A DNA stretch of 56,380 nt from Bifidobacterium breve (lineage in GTDB: Bacteria > Actinomycetota > Acidimicrobiia > Acidimicrobiales > Ilumatobacteraceae). The stretch is from the NCBI GenBank assembly GCA_945901725.1, contig CAMDLK010000005.1:1-56380 (forward strand), given 5' to 3'. Both the position numbers and the translations under genes were made by a program. Under the pieces are notes generated by a model, which saw only the letters and a list, made by a program, of their open reading frames with translations, searched no databases and was not told the DNA's origin. Shown in pieces: positions 25,678-34,415 of the stretch (position 1 is its first letter; every line of letters begins with the position of its first letter).

Positions 25678-26103
25678 ATGGACAGCAAGAAACCCCGTCA
25701 GATGGATCGCAGGCAGCGCATGGAGGCCATCCTCGAGCGCGACGGCGACCTCTGCGTCTGGTGTTCGGTGCAGTTCGACGACCGCCTCAACCCCGCCACC
25801 ACCGAGCATTTGGTCCCCTCTATTAAGGGCGGTCCCAGCTGGATTGAAAACGAAGTGGCGGCCTGTCGACGATGCAATAACGAACGCGGCCACCAAGGCC
25901 CCGCCGGTTGGTTACAGGACTGCGTGGGAATGGGCCGCACGCCGAGGCCGGAGATTGTGATCGCCGGTTTGCGTCGGTTGCAACTAGCTATTGAAGACCG
26001 CGGCGGCCAACGTAAATCGCGTCCGTATATCGATACGAACTTGCGACGTTTAGTGAACGCCTACCCCGACCCGCGCAAGCACAGCCGCCAGAAGAACGAG
26101 TAA
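25678..26103 (+). CDS. HNH endonuclease-domain protein
   Basis: A 141-residue HNH nuclease. I start at the ATG at 25678 (MDSKKPRQMDRRQRMEAILE); the upstream extension runs across the toxin promoter region. The fold is CVWCSVQF (first zinc CxxC), TTEHLVPSIKGG with the catalytic His, an Asn in ENEVAACRRCNNERG with the second CxxC. Such small actinobacterial HNH proteins are common and often of unknown role; mobile, defensive and housekeeping functions are all possible. The gene is convergent with wzm, with no bases between the stops. Confidence 0.85.
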   Translation: MDSKKPRQMDRRQRMEAILERDGDLCVWCSVQFDDRLNPATTEHLVPSIKGGPSWIENEVAACRRCNNERGHQGPAGWLQDCVGMGRTPRPEIVIAGLRRLQLAIEDRGGQRKSRPYIDTNLRRLVNAYPDPRKHSRQKNE

Positions 26104-26931
26104 TTACAACTCTTCAGCGAAACGGCGCGACAACTTGGTGAAGATTGTCCAACCAATCAGCATCGACAACACAGCAACAAGTGCGCACGCACCCAAGTTG
26201 CTCCACCCTGCAAACTTGCCGTCATACATAGACCTGCGGAAACCCTGGCCAAATACTGCCATCGGGTTTAACTTCCAAATCCACTCTGTCCATGCAGGAA
26301 CACGACCTTCAATGATTGACGGCGTATACACAATCGGCGTAATAAAGAACCAGATCTGACCAAAGATCTGCCACAAATACCCAAGGTCACGGAAATACAC
26401 ATTGCCTGCAGCTAACGCCAATGCGATGCCTGATGCAAACAACGTCAACAACACCATCTGCACCAACACCACAGGCAACCACGGCAAAAAGATGCTTCCA
26501 CCAATAAGCAACGCCACAGTCAACAAGCCCATCTCAATACTGAATTGCACCACACCATGCAATGAGTTCGAAAACACCAACACCTCACGTGGGAATGCCA
26601 CCTTGCGCACCAACGCCGCATTCGAAAGCATCGAGTTCATACCCAGGTTTGTCACCAGCATGAAGAAGTTCCATGGCAACAACGCACACAACAAATACAA
26701 CGCAAACGACATCACGCCGCTCGGGTCACCCACTGGCGCCTGAGCCTGAAACAAGTGCCCAAATACAAACGTATAAATGGCAACAGTGGCCAATGGGTTC
26801 AACATGGACCATGTCCACCCCAACACGCTCTTGCGGTACTTCGTGCGCAATTCGCGCAAAGTGAGATTCCACAACAACTCGTGGGCCCCAGCCACACGCT
26901 TCACCGGAGCAAGCACTGAATTAATTGCCAT
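26104..26931 (-). CDS. wzm: polysaccharide ABC exporter permease (Wzm-like)
   Basis: ABC-2-type membrane subunit for export of an O-antigen- or teichoic-acid-like polymer. Six hydrophobic helices over 275 residues; diagnostic parts are LLWNLTLRELRTKYRKSVLGWTWSMLNP at the N-terminus and the final LNPMAVFGQGFRRSMYDGK. I use the ATG at 26931 because GGAG lies 9 bases before it; the frame also allows 26955. The start overlaps the preceding glycosyltransferase by 11 bases. Its likely ATPase partner is Wzt at 34.4 kb. Confidence 0.9.
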   Translation of the reverse strand: MAINSVLAPVKRVAGAHELLWNLTLRELRTKYRKSVLGWTWSMLNPLATVAIYTFVFGHLFQAQAPVGDPSGVMSFALYLLCALLPWNFFMLVTNLGMNSMLSNAALVRKVAFPREVLVFSNSLHGVVQFSIEMGLLTVALLIGGSIFLPWLPVVLVQMVLLTLFASGIALALAAGNVYFRDLGYLWQIFGQIWFFITPIVYTPSIIEGRVPAWTEWIWKLNPMAVFGQGFRRSMYDGKFAGWSNLGACALVAVLSMLIGWTIFTKLSRRFAEEL

Positions 26932-28087
26932 GCTGAGATCTCCAGATCTGTTCAAGTCGACCCTTCATTATTGCCCCACACGAGGCAACATCGAAGGCTC
27001 TCAGAATATCTGCCTGCCCACGAAGGCCCTTTTGCGCTGCTTCAGCCTGATTCTCATACACATATCGCATGTATTTAGCTGCTTCAGTCACATTCGGTTC
27101 CATCCACATTGCTTCTGGTGAGTAACCCTCCGCTCCATCGCCCACCTTCACGCGTGACCCCGGAACTATGAACGAATTCGCATTGCTAAGAAAATCAAGA
27201 TTGCCCGAATACCCCGTTGCAATCACGGGCCTACCCAATGTCATTGCTTCAGACATCGTTAGCCCAAGCCCTTCACTTCTATGCAGCGACACGTAACAGT
27301 CAGCAAGGCTCGTCAATGTCGACGTCTCCACTTTCGTGAAGTACTCATCTATCAACACAATGTCACTTCTCTTGCGCACCGCATCTCGCAACATGTTGCG
27401 TTCCACCACCCGCTTATCGCCATTGATTGCCTTTATCACCAACATCGGCCCTTCACCTTCAGCAAAGGCGTTAGTAAACGCCACAATCAATCCCAGTGGG
27501 TTCTTGCGCTTCATCACGCTCATGAAATCAAATGCAAACAAAAACATGAACCTGTCATCAAGACCAAAACGTGACCGAGCAATTGAAGCATCCACCTGGG
27601 GCGTCACCACTGGCAACGGTACATACTTCACCTGCACCCTCGACGGCGCATGCTTGCGCAACATAGTTTCAATAAACCGAGTCGGCGCCCACAACTCATC
27701 AACATGCGCAAATGCTGGCCCAAACCACTGCGGTGCTTCCTCTAGTTCCCAGAACCACTGCCCAATCACATACCGGTCGGTAAAGAAGTCAGCCCCAAGT
27801 CTGTCCTTGGCAGCATTCAAATGATCCGCGTTTATTGCGGTCATCAACACCTTGTTCCGTGACACATTGTCACAATCAAACAAATGTCCACGCCTACTTT
27901 GCGTATCGGTGTAATCAATGCTGCTTACCGAAACTCCAGCAGCCTGCAACGTCGAAGTCAACACCCGTGCTGCTTCACCAACACCATGTTCTGCTGTAAA
28001 GAACCCCAGCACATCAATGCCATTTAGCGACCGTCCCTCGTTCACAATTACAGGACCATTGCCCTTGTTATTACGACGGAAAATCAC
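26921..28087 (-). CDS. glycosyltransferase, GT4 type
   Basis: A 388-residue GT-B-fold glycosyltransferase of the group 1/GT4 type. The N-terminal domain begins at GIDVLGFFTAEHGVGEAARVL, and the C-terminal nucleotide-sugar site is HRSEGLGLTMSEAMTLGRPVIATGYSGNLDFL, with the EX7E-like pair characteristic of retaining enzymes. Starts at GTG 28087. Acceptor and donor sugars cannot be assigned. It is in the exporter operon, just before wzm. Confidence 0.88.
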   Translation of the reverse strand: MIFRRNNKGNGPVIVNEGRSLNGIDVLGFFTAEHGVGEAARVLTSTLQAAGVSVSSIDYTDTQSRRGHLFDCDNVSRNKVLMTAINADHLNAAKDRLGADFFTDRYVIGQWFWELEEAPQWFGPAFAHVDELWAPTRFIETMLRKHAPSRVQVKYVPLPVVTPQVDASIARSRFGLDDRFMFLFAFDFMSVMKRKNPLGLIVAFTNAFAEGEGPMLVIKAINGDKRVVERNMLRDAVRKRSDIVLIDEYFTKVETSTLTSLADCYVSLHRSEGLGLTMSEAMTLGRPVIATGYSGNLDFLSNANSFIVPGSRVKVGDGAEGYSPEAMWMEPNVTEAAKYMRYVYENQAEAAQKGLRGQADILRAFDVASCGAIMKGRLEQIWRSQHGN

Positions 28088-28110
28088 AACTCCACTCTAT
28101 TAGAAAGCCC

Positions 28111-29043
28111 TTACAGAGTCTTCTGAAACCACTCGATTGTGTGTCGTAATCCCTCACGTAATTCAACCGTCGGTTCCCACTTCAGCAATTGACGAGCCAA
28201 GGTGATGTCCGGGCAACGCTGCAACGGGTCATCGGCAGGAAGTGCCTCGTACACAAGTTGTGATTGCGAGCCTGTTAGCTCAAGAACAAGTTCAGCCAGT
28301 TCCAGCATGGTGAATTCAACTGGGTTACCAATATTTATTGGACCCCGCTCGTTTGAATCGAGCAATGCCAAAATTCCACGGATCTCATCATCTACGTAAC
28401 AGAACGAGCGTGTTTGCGAACCATCGCCATACACGGTGAGATTTTGACCTTGCAGTGCTTGGCACACGAAATTCGATACAACGCGTCCGTCAGTTGGGTC
28501 AAGACGTGGTCCATACGTGTTGAAAATTCGAACGATTCCAATGTTGGCCTGATACTCACGCCAATACGCCATGCACAAGGCTTCGGCATATCGCTTCGCT
28601 TCGTCGTAACACGATCTCTCACCAATCGAGTTCACATTTCCCCAATACGTTTCTACCTGTGGTGAAATCGTTGGGTCTCCGTACACCTCACTAGTAGAAG
28701 CCATGATAAAACGAGCGTTGTTTTCAAGGGCAAACTGCAACGCATTGTCAGTTCCACGGCTTCCCGTTCGCAATGTCTGAATGGGCATGTTCAAATACCG
28801 CGGTGGTGATGCAGGAGATGCAAAGTTCAAGACGGCATCAACTGTGCCACGCACAGGAATACCTTCTGCAATATCACCTTTCAGAAATGTGAATCGTGGT
28901 TCTGATTCCAGCGCCTTTAGGTTCACACCAGTACTCGAAGACAAGTCATCAATGCCTACAACTTCATCGCCGCGTGCAATCAACTCATCACATAAATGTG
29001 AGCCAAGAAATCCAGACGCACCAAGAACAACTATGCGGGCCAT
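28111..29043 (-). CDS. uxs: UDP-glucuronate decarboxylase (UDP-xylose synthase)
   Basis: Short-chain dehydrogenase-type sugar-nucleotide enzyme, 310 residues. NAD-binding GASGFLGSHLCDEL, then EVYGDP, ETYWGNVNSIGERSCYDEAKRYAEAL with catalytic Tyr-x3-Lys, and NTYGPRLDPTDGRVVSNF. The YWGNVN-IG-RSCYDE block is characteristic of UDP-xylose synthases, which decarboxylate UDP-glucuronate. The UDP-glucose dehydrogenase immediately upstream (stop/start overlap TAATG) supplies the substrate, which supports this specificity over a general epimerase. It would supply UDP-xylose or a related pentose donor for the polymer. Confidence 0.9.
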   Translation of the reverse strand: MARIVVLGASGFLGSHLCDELIARGDEVVGIDDLSSSTGVNLKALESEPRFTFLKGDIAEGIPVRGTVDAVLNFASPASPPRYLNMPIQTLRTGSRGTDNALQFALENNARFIMASTSEVYGDPTISPQVETYWGNVNSIGERSCYDEAKRYAEALCMAYWREYQANIGIVRIFNTYGPRLDPTDGRVVSNFVCQALQGQNLTVYGDGSQTRSFCYVDDEIRGILALLDSNERGPINIGNPVEFTMLELAELVLELTGSQSQLVYEALPADDPLQRCPDITLARQLLKWEPTVELREGLRHTIEWFQKTL

Positions 29044-30320
29044 TAACGGCCAATTCCCTGATACTCAAATCCGGCACGACGCCATTCAGATCTATCCAAC
29101 AAGTTTCGCGCATCAACAATCTGCTTCACGCTCACCGCACCCGCAGCTTCTACTGGTGACACCCAACGGAAATCGTCCCATTCGGTGAGTACAGCAATCA
29201 CGTCTGCACCAGCACATGCCTCAAGTGGCGAAGAGCAAACCGTAATTGCATCAAGCCCTTTCGGCGCAACAGTCACAGTTGGGTCAAACACCGATACCGA
29301 AGCACCATCAGCAAGTAGCCGAGTAATAATCTCAACAGCCGGTGAATCGCGAAGGTCATCAGTCAGTGCTTTAAAGGTCAAACCCCATGAAGCAATCTTC
29401 TTTCCTTTCAGGGTTCCACCTGCAGCTGTACGAATCTTGTCCACAATGCGACCGTACTGCTGATCATTAACTGTGATTACGCCTTTTAGAAGTCCAAAGT
29501 CGTAGCCGGCATCTTGTGCAATCTTCACCATTGCTTTGGTGTCTTTCGGGAAACAACTGCCTCCCCACCCTGGTCCAGGCCGCAAAAATTCATGGCCAAT
29601 GCGTTTGTCATAGCCGAGTCCAAGCACCACATCATTGATGTCAGCACCGACACCTTCGCAAATTGCGGCAACAGCATTGATATACGAAATCTTTGTGGCC
29701 AAAAACGCATTAGCTGCATATTTAATGGTTTCAGCAGATGCTGGGTCGGTCACAACAACTGGTGCGCCAACTTTTTCATACAACGCACCAACGGCAATCG
29801 CGGCTTCCTGATTATCGGAACCAACTACAACTCTGTCTGGGTGCAGGAAGTCCTGAATCGCGCTTCCTTCGCGTAGAAATTCGGGGTTTGATACCACCGA
29901 GACATCTGGCCGCTTCAGTTCTCGTTCCACTACCTTCGTAGAGCCAACTGGCACAGTTGATTTATTCACCACAATCGCACCACTACGCAACAACGGTGAC
30001 AATGTCCTTGCTGCCGTCTGAATGTAAGACAGGTCAGCACTGCCGTCTGCGCCTTCTGGTGTTGGAACACACAAGAACACCACATCCGCATTCTTCACAG
30101 CGCTCACCACATCAGTTGTGAAAATCAACTTGCCGGCAGCAACACCTTCGGCGACAAGTTCTTCAAGCCCGGTTTCAACGATGGGCAAGATGCCTTTATT
30201 CAGGTTGTCAATCTTTAACTGCACTACGTCAACACATGTGACGACATGACCTAAGTGAGCAAAACAGGCGCCGGAAGACAAGCCCACATACCCGGTACCA
30301 ATTACAGCAATATTTGACAT
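29043..30320 (-). CDS. ugd: UDP-glucose 6-dehydrogenase
   Basis: Oxidises UDP-glucose twice to UDP-glucuronate with NAD. The 425-residue protein has the Rossmann start GTGYVGLSSGACFAHLGH, the domain hinge region with VSNPEFLREGSA, the nucleophile Cys in GPGWGGSCFPKDT and the C-terminal UDP-binding domain with GLTFKALTDDLRDSPAVEI. It is the first gene of the leftward exporter operon (ugd-uxs-GT4-wzm), with a divergent gene starting 54 bases away. Confidence 0.95.
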   Translation of the reverse strand: MSNIAVIGTGYVGLSSGACFAHLGHVVTCVDVVQLKIDNLNKGILPIVETGLEELVAEGVAAGKLIFTTDVVSAVKNADVVFLCVPTPEGADGSADLSYIQTAARTLSPLLRSGAIVVNKSTVPVGSTKVVERELKRPDVSVVSNPEFLREGSAIQDFLHPDRVVVGSDNQEAAIAVGALYEKVGAPVVVTDPASAETIKYAANAFLATKISYINAVAAICEGVGADINDVVLGLGYDKRIGHEFLRPGPGWGGSCFPKDTKAMVKIAQDAGYDFGLLKGVITVNDQQYGRIVDKIRTAAGGTLKGKKIASWGLTFKALTDDLRDSPAVEIITRLLADGASVSVFDPTVTVAPKGLDAITVCSSPLEACAGADVIAVLTEWDDFRWVSPVEAAGAVSVKQIVDARNLLDRSEWRRAGFEYQGIGR

Positions 30321-30374
30321 TCCATAGAGTCTAGAGATTGTCTTCAGTCAGCATCGGGAGTAGTAGAGCGCATC

Positions 30375-31532
30375 GTGCTACTAACTACACCCATTAGGCT
30401 TGATGTTGTGTTGAAACCCTTTCTTGCTCGTGTTTTTGCCCGCGTGGCGCGACTTCTCGGAATACCCGAAATTCAGCACCGCATTGACCACGCCGACTCT
30501 GAGATTCGCAATCTCAGAGATTTCAGCCGAACAGATTCGCGTTTTGGAACCCTCGAACGCCACCTTGAGCGGCGCACTCAACAACAACTCACCGATCAAG
30601 CAGCCCACACACAACAACAACTCACCGACCAAGCAGCCCACACACAACAACAACTCACCGACCTGCGCCAGCTCCTAAATGAGGCGCAACAGGCAATCAT
30701 TTCAACCACAACACTTCACACAGAACAAGTAGTAAATGAAGTTCGGTCACACCTCGAAGCCCAACTCAATGTAGCCAAACGTGACCTAGACAATCTCCGC
30801 CGAATGGCTAGCACTCAATCCCCAACCACTGGCGCAACACCTTCCAAAGCGGAAGCTCCGGCCGTCATTGATGACGCCTTATATATAAGTCTTGAAGATC
30901 ACTTCCGTGGCGACAAAGCAACAGTGCACCAACGCCAGATGGAATACCTTCCATATATAACTGGCATCGTTTCCGATCAGTTCCCACTGATTGACCTCGG
31001 ATGCGGACGTGGCGAGTGGTTACAAGTTCTCAAAGAACACCACCTTGCTGCTCGTGGAATCGATAGCAACACAGCTTGTGTTGCTGAATGTACTGAGAAT
31101 GGTCTCTCGGCGTCGCTGGGCGACCTTCTCGAAACGCTCACTCAGCTACCTGATGCCAGTTGCGGGTCAGTCACAATGTTTCAAGTTCTAGAACACTTAC
31201 CGTTTGACGTTGTAGTTAATGTGTTGCGTGAAGCTCGTCGAGTCCTGATCCCTGGCGGTGTATTCATTGGTGAAGTTCCAAACTCGGAGACTCTGCGCGT
31301 GGGTGCCAGCACGTTCTGGATAGACCCCACGCATCAACGCCCACTATTCCCTGCAGTTCTTGCGTTCCTCGCATCATCGGTTGGATTTACAGGAGTCACT
31401 GGGAAGTATTCATCACCGTTGGCACCAACCCCAGATCTCACTGGGTTGCCAGATGCTGCTACCAAGACAATTCTGGATCTTCACCATGCCATTAACGGCC
31501 CTGGTGACTTCGCTCTTATCGCTACCGCTTAA
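30375..31532 (+). CDS. coiled-coil class I methyltransferase
   Basis: A 385-residue protein with two parts. Residues about 20-155 are strongly helical with coiled-coil character, including a repeated 11-residue unit QQQLTDQAAHT present 2.6 times. Residues about 170-385 are a SAM methyltransferase fold: LIDLGCGRGEWLQVLKEHHL (motif I), CGSVTMFQVLEHLPFD, and GGVFIGEVPNSETL, followed by HQRPLFPAVLAFL. The arrangement recalls bacterial chain-terminating methyltransferases with a coiled-coil ruler (WbdD), though there the coil is C-terminal. Start is GTG at 30375; no good ribosome site is close. The gene is divergent from ugd, and its end overlaps the convergent glycosyltransferase by 11 bases. Confidence 0.87.
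   Translation: MLLTTPIRLDVVLKPFLARVFARVARLLGIPEIQHRIDHADSEIRNLRDFSRTDSRFGTLERHLERRTQQQLTDQAAHTQQQLTDQAAHTQQQLTDLRQLLNEAQQAIISTTTLHTEQVVNEVRSHLEAQLNVAKRDLDNLRRMASTQSPTTGATPSKAEAPAVIDDALYISLEDHFRGDKATVHQRQMEYLPYITGIVSDQFPLIDLGCGRGEWLQVLKEHHLAARGIDSNTACVAECTENGLSASLGDLLETLTQLPDASCGSVTMFQVLEHLPFDVVVNVLREARRVLIPGGVFIGEVPNSETLRVGASTFWIDPTHQRPLFPAVLAFLASSVGFTGVTGKYSSPLAPTPDLTGLPDAATKTILDLHHAINGPGDFALIATA
30579..30664. repeat. 33-bp tandem repeat, 2.6 copies
   Basis: Units at 30579-30611, 30612-30644 and a partial one from 30645, almost identical at base level (one T/C difference between units 1 and 2). Each unit encodes 11 residues of the coiled coil in the methyltransferase. Confidence 0.93.
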
Positions 31533-32742
31533 GTGCGTGACGTCGGGTAGCGAACTGCGATTGAGCAAGTAACAACGCTTCCTCGACGCCTTCCATCACA
31601 GTGTCCCAACCGTAATTCTTTCGAACATATTCATGACCGGACAATCCCATCTGGTCCGCAACTTCCGGATTCTGAAGCAAGAAGTCAACACTTGCTTCAA
31701 ACTCTGCAAATCCTTCGTACGGAATTGCACCACCGCTGCGCATTGCTTGTCCTCGCAATACTTCACATTTCCCTTGCACAAGCGCTGGCCTATTTTGTAC
31801 CCAAGATTCACACAGCACAATAGAGAAGCTTTCGAAGTACGACGACTGCACTAATGCCATACTTCCCGCCAATGCATCACGTTTACCTTGTTCAGTAAGA
31901 AAACCCGTCAATCGAATATCCGGGTGATCAGGAATATCAATCTGCGCATCACCAGCAAGAACCAGCATCAGATCATTGTTTTGGCGCTTTTTCATTTCAA
32001 CAAAGAAGTTCATCAATTCGCCGACACCTTTGCTTGGGTCAAGTCGGCCCACGTATAACAGATACGGTGCTGTCCCTAAGTTGTGTTCACGACGGAACCG
32101 CTCTCCATCACCAGCAGGAGAGAACTGATCAATCCCAATTCCTACAGTGTTTCCCTTAGTTTCAATATGAAAAATACGTTCAACAATTGCACGCTCTTCT
32201 GGCGTAAAGAACAAGAACGCATCTGGTTGACGAAATAGTGATTGAAATAGTGACACATAGATAGGTGGTTCATCATGTGCCGTTGGCTGCAAGATTGTTG
32301 GCAATCTATTCGCCAATGTAGGTAGGCCTGCAGTAGTAGTGGAATACAGATACGTCATGAACACTGCAACATCAAATCGTTCTGCATTACGAAGTAGCCA
32401 GGAGCGCTGATCTTGCAACTGTGGGCCCATCAATCGTGCCCAGCGTTGCTGTTCAAACAATGGGCTACCCGCTGGCTTGTTCATCATGTGACTATGAAGT
32501 GGCCCGAACAATTCATCCGTTCGCCGCTCGACTACTGGCAACCGATGAACAATGACTCCATTGATCTCTTCAGTTCCGAGCGCATATTCATCACCCCAGT
32601 CGATATAACTCTGGGCGCAACTTGTCATCACTTCAACATCATGACCTCTGCGCACAAGCTCTTCACTAAAATGTCGACATGCTGCTTCGCTGCCGCCAAC
32701 AATTTGTGAACCGTATCGCTGAACCGTGTACAAAACTTTCAT
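31522..32742 (-). CDS. glycosyltransferase family 4
   Basis: Group 1 glycosyltransferase of 406 residues. N-terminal MKVLYTVQRYGSQIVGGSEAACRHFSEEL is the usual acceptor-side start with a GGSE motif; the donor domain contains YLLYVGRLDPSKGVGELMNFF and SSYFESFSIVLCESWVQNRPALV, with the conserved Glu pair. It overlaps the upstream glycosyltransferase by ATGA and is part of a three-gene leftward operon (coiled-coil protein, GT4, GT4). Sugar specificity is unknown. Confidence 0.9.
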   Translation of the reverse strand: MKVLYTVQRYGSQIVGGSEAACRHFSEELVRRGHDVEVMTSCAQSYIDWGDEYALGTEEINGVIVHRLPVVERRTDELFGPLHSHMMNKPAGSPLFEQQRWARLMGPQLQDQRSWLLRNAERFDVAVFMTYLYSTTTAGLPTLANRLPTILQPTAHDEPPIYVSLFQSLFRQPDAFLFFTPEERAIVERIFHIETKGNTVGIGIDQFSPAGDGERFRREHNLGTAPYLLYVGRLDPSKGVGELMNFFVEMKKRQNNDLMLVLAGDAQIDIPDHPDIRLTGFLTEQGKRDALAGSMALVQSSYFESFSIVLCESWVQNRPALVQGKCEVLRGQAMRSGGAIPYEGFAEFEASVDFLLQNPEVADQMGLSGHEYVRKNYGWDTVMEGVEEALLLAQSQFATRRHALKR

Positions 32743-33821
32743 ACTGTGATTCCCGAGACCAATTCCACAAACTTCTGTGCTGAGTTCTCTCCAAATCCCT
32801 CATTCAATCGGGCGACTCCAGCACGACGGAGTTGACTGCGTAAATCACTGTTCGTAATCACCTCTGCAACCACCTCTGCGAATTCAATTACTCCGGTATC
32901 AATCGGAAGCACAATTCCACCCGACTTCACTGTTTCAGGTACTGCACCCGCACCCAACACAACAACTGGTGCACCATTAGCCATTGCTTCAAGTGGTGGG
33001 ACTGATAGGCCTTCATGCTCACTCGTGCCGATGTAACACAGACAAGCGCGATACAGCGTTGCCAACTGTTCATCGGTTACGGCGTTTGCCATCAATAAGT
33101 GTGAGTCCTGCAATTTGTCACGCAATGTCTGCACTGCAAACTCATACGCAGGCTGCCGAATGGGGCCTGCAATCACTAACCCAATATTTAGACGATGCAC
33201 AGTTCTTAACAACTGCAGAATCTCCAATGCATGATCTACACGTTTATGAGGTAAGACCTGAGAAACGAACAGTATAAATCCATTAGGGAAGTGTTGTTCC
33301 AGATCTGCCATGAAGTTCACATCAATTGCGACTTCTCGTAAACGTTGTGGGTTAGCCCCACCTGCAACAACATGAACATCCTGATATCCAAACGATTCAA
33401 GTTCCTCAGCATTGAATTCAGAATCTGAAATAGCGAGCGAAACTTGATTCTTCAAAAATGACGCTTCTGATTTTCCATACGCCAATGCATCAGCAAATTC
33501 GGGCAGTAACTCTGCGTAATACTCAGCTGGAGTCACATTGTGATACGCAATCACCAACTTCTCAGGTCGCCCCAAGAGTAATTCTGTCATTTCAGGTATC
33601 CCGAAACTCAAATGATAAATCAGTACATCATCAGGGGACCCAGCGTCGATTTCAGTCAACTGTCGTACATAGTCAGGAAATGATGCATCCACTGGATGGT
33701 GACAATAGATGTTTGAAGTAAAACTCACAGTTAGTTCTGATTGAATTTCCAAGGCCATGGCAGTGATTGCATCGTTTCGAGCGGCACCTACTAGTACCTG
33801 ATGCACGCACCGGGTGCCCAT
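32739..33821 (-). CDS. glycosyltransferase family 4
   Basis: Group 1 glycosyltransferase, 360 residues. ILFVSQVLPHKRVDHALEIL marks the start of the donor domain, and IGTSEHEGLSVPPLEAMANGAPVVVLGAGAVPE is the EX7E active-site region. The N-terminal half is shorter than average (start MGTRCVHQVLVGAARNDAIT), as in mannosyltransferase-like members acting on polymer chains. Two bases separate it from the upstream coiled-coil gene, and its stop overlaps the next glycosyltransferase start. Confidence 0.88.
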   Translation of the reverse strand: MGTRCVHQVLVGAARNDAITAMALEIQSELTVSFTSNIYCHHPVDASFPDYVRQLTEIDAGSPDDVLIYHLSFGIPEMTELLLGRPEKLVIAYHNVTPAEYYAELLPEFADALAYGKSEASFLKNQVSLAISDSEFNAEELESFGYQDVHVVAGGANPQRLREVAIDVNFMADLEQHFPNGFILFVSQVLPHKRVDHALEILQLLRTVHRLNIGLVIAGPIRQPAYEFAVQTLRDKLQDSHLLMANAVTDEQLATLYRACLCYIGTSEHEGLSVPPLEAMANGAPVVVLGAGAVPETVKSGGIVLPIDTGVIEFAEVVAEVITNSDLRSQLRRAGVARLNEGFGENSAQKFVELVSGITV

Positions 33822-33823
33822 GC

Positions 33824-34339
33824 CTACTTGCCTTGGTGAGACTCGAGATTGCGCACTCGCGCCTCAAGTTCAGTTATGAGAATTGCAAGATGGTCTACCA
33901 CTGCAACTCTGTCAAGCACATGTTGAGACAATTCGCGTACTACTCGGCTGTCAGCTTCTTCTTGTGACTCAGCAAAGTCACCTAACATTTTCAACACGAC
34001 AACAACTATTGATTCAACATCACGAATTTGCGCTGTTAAGCCAAGAACTTGGCGCTTTGTTAGTTTGCCAACCAGCCGATGAACAAGAGAGAGGCCTGGA
34101 ATACGAGACCGAGGAGATATCTGGCCGGATAACCGAACAAAAGCATCCTCAAGATGACTCAATTGTGCCTGCAAGTCTTTTGACGCAAAGTACCGACGGT
34201 TGGTCGATGACATGATTTCTGCGAATTCGCGTTCTAGTTGTTGTTCAAGGCCCGGCGGGTACAAGCCCGCAGCGCGCCGATCTTCAATTTGAACGCGAAT
34301 CTGCTGCAACAGTTCTGTCATCTGGATTTCTGACGTCAT
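33824..34339 (-). CDS. small coiled-coil protein of polysaccharide operon
   Basis: A 171-residue protein without a recognised domain. The sequence is mostly helical with heptad-like spacing, both at the N-terminus (MTELLQQIRVQIEDRRAAG) and at the C-terminus (LDRVAVVDHLAILITELEAR), and has a basic stretch in the middle (LVHRLVGKLTKRQVLG). It is the first gene of an operon with two glycosyltransferases, so a scaffold or partner role for glycosyltransferases or methyltransferases is possible. It diverges from wzt with 76 bases between starts. Confidence 0.75.
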   Translation of the reverse strand: MTSEIQMTELLQQIRVQIEDRRAAGLYPPGLEQQLEREFAEIMSSTNRRYFASKDLQAQLSHLEDAFVRLSGQISPRSRIPGLSLVHRLVGKLTKRQVLGLTAQIRDVESIVVVVLKMLGDFAESQEEADSRVVRELSQHVLDRVAVVDHLAILITELEARVRNLESHQGK

Positions 34340-34404
34340 AGAGTCCCGAATCGAATGTTCCGCATGCGCCTAAACAGTATCATTGCTACGAAAGTGCAAT
34401 CAGT

Positions 34405-34410
34405 TCAGGA
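34405..34410 (+). promoter_or_regulatory. ribosome-binding site deciding the wzt start
   Basis: TCAGGA lies 5 bases before the ATG at 34416 and supports that start over the TTG-type start 33 bases upstream. Confidence 0.45.
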
Positions 34411-34415
34411 ACACA

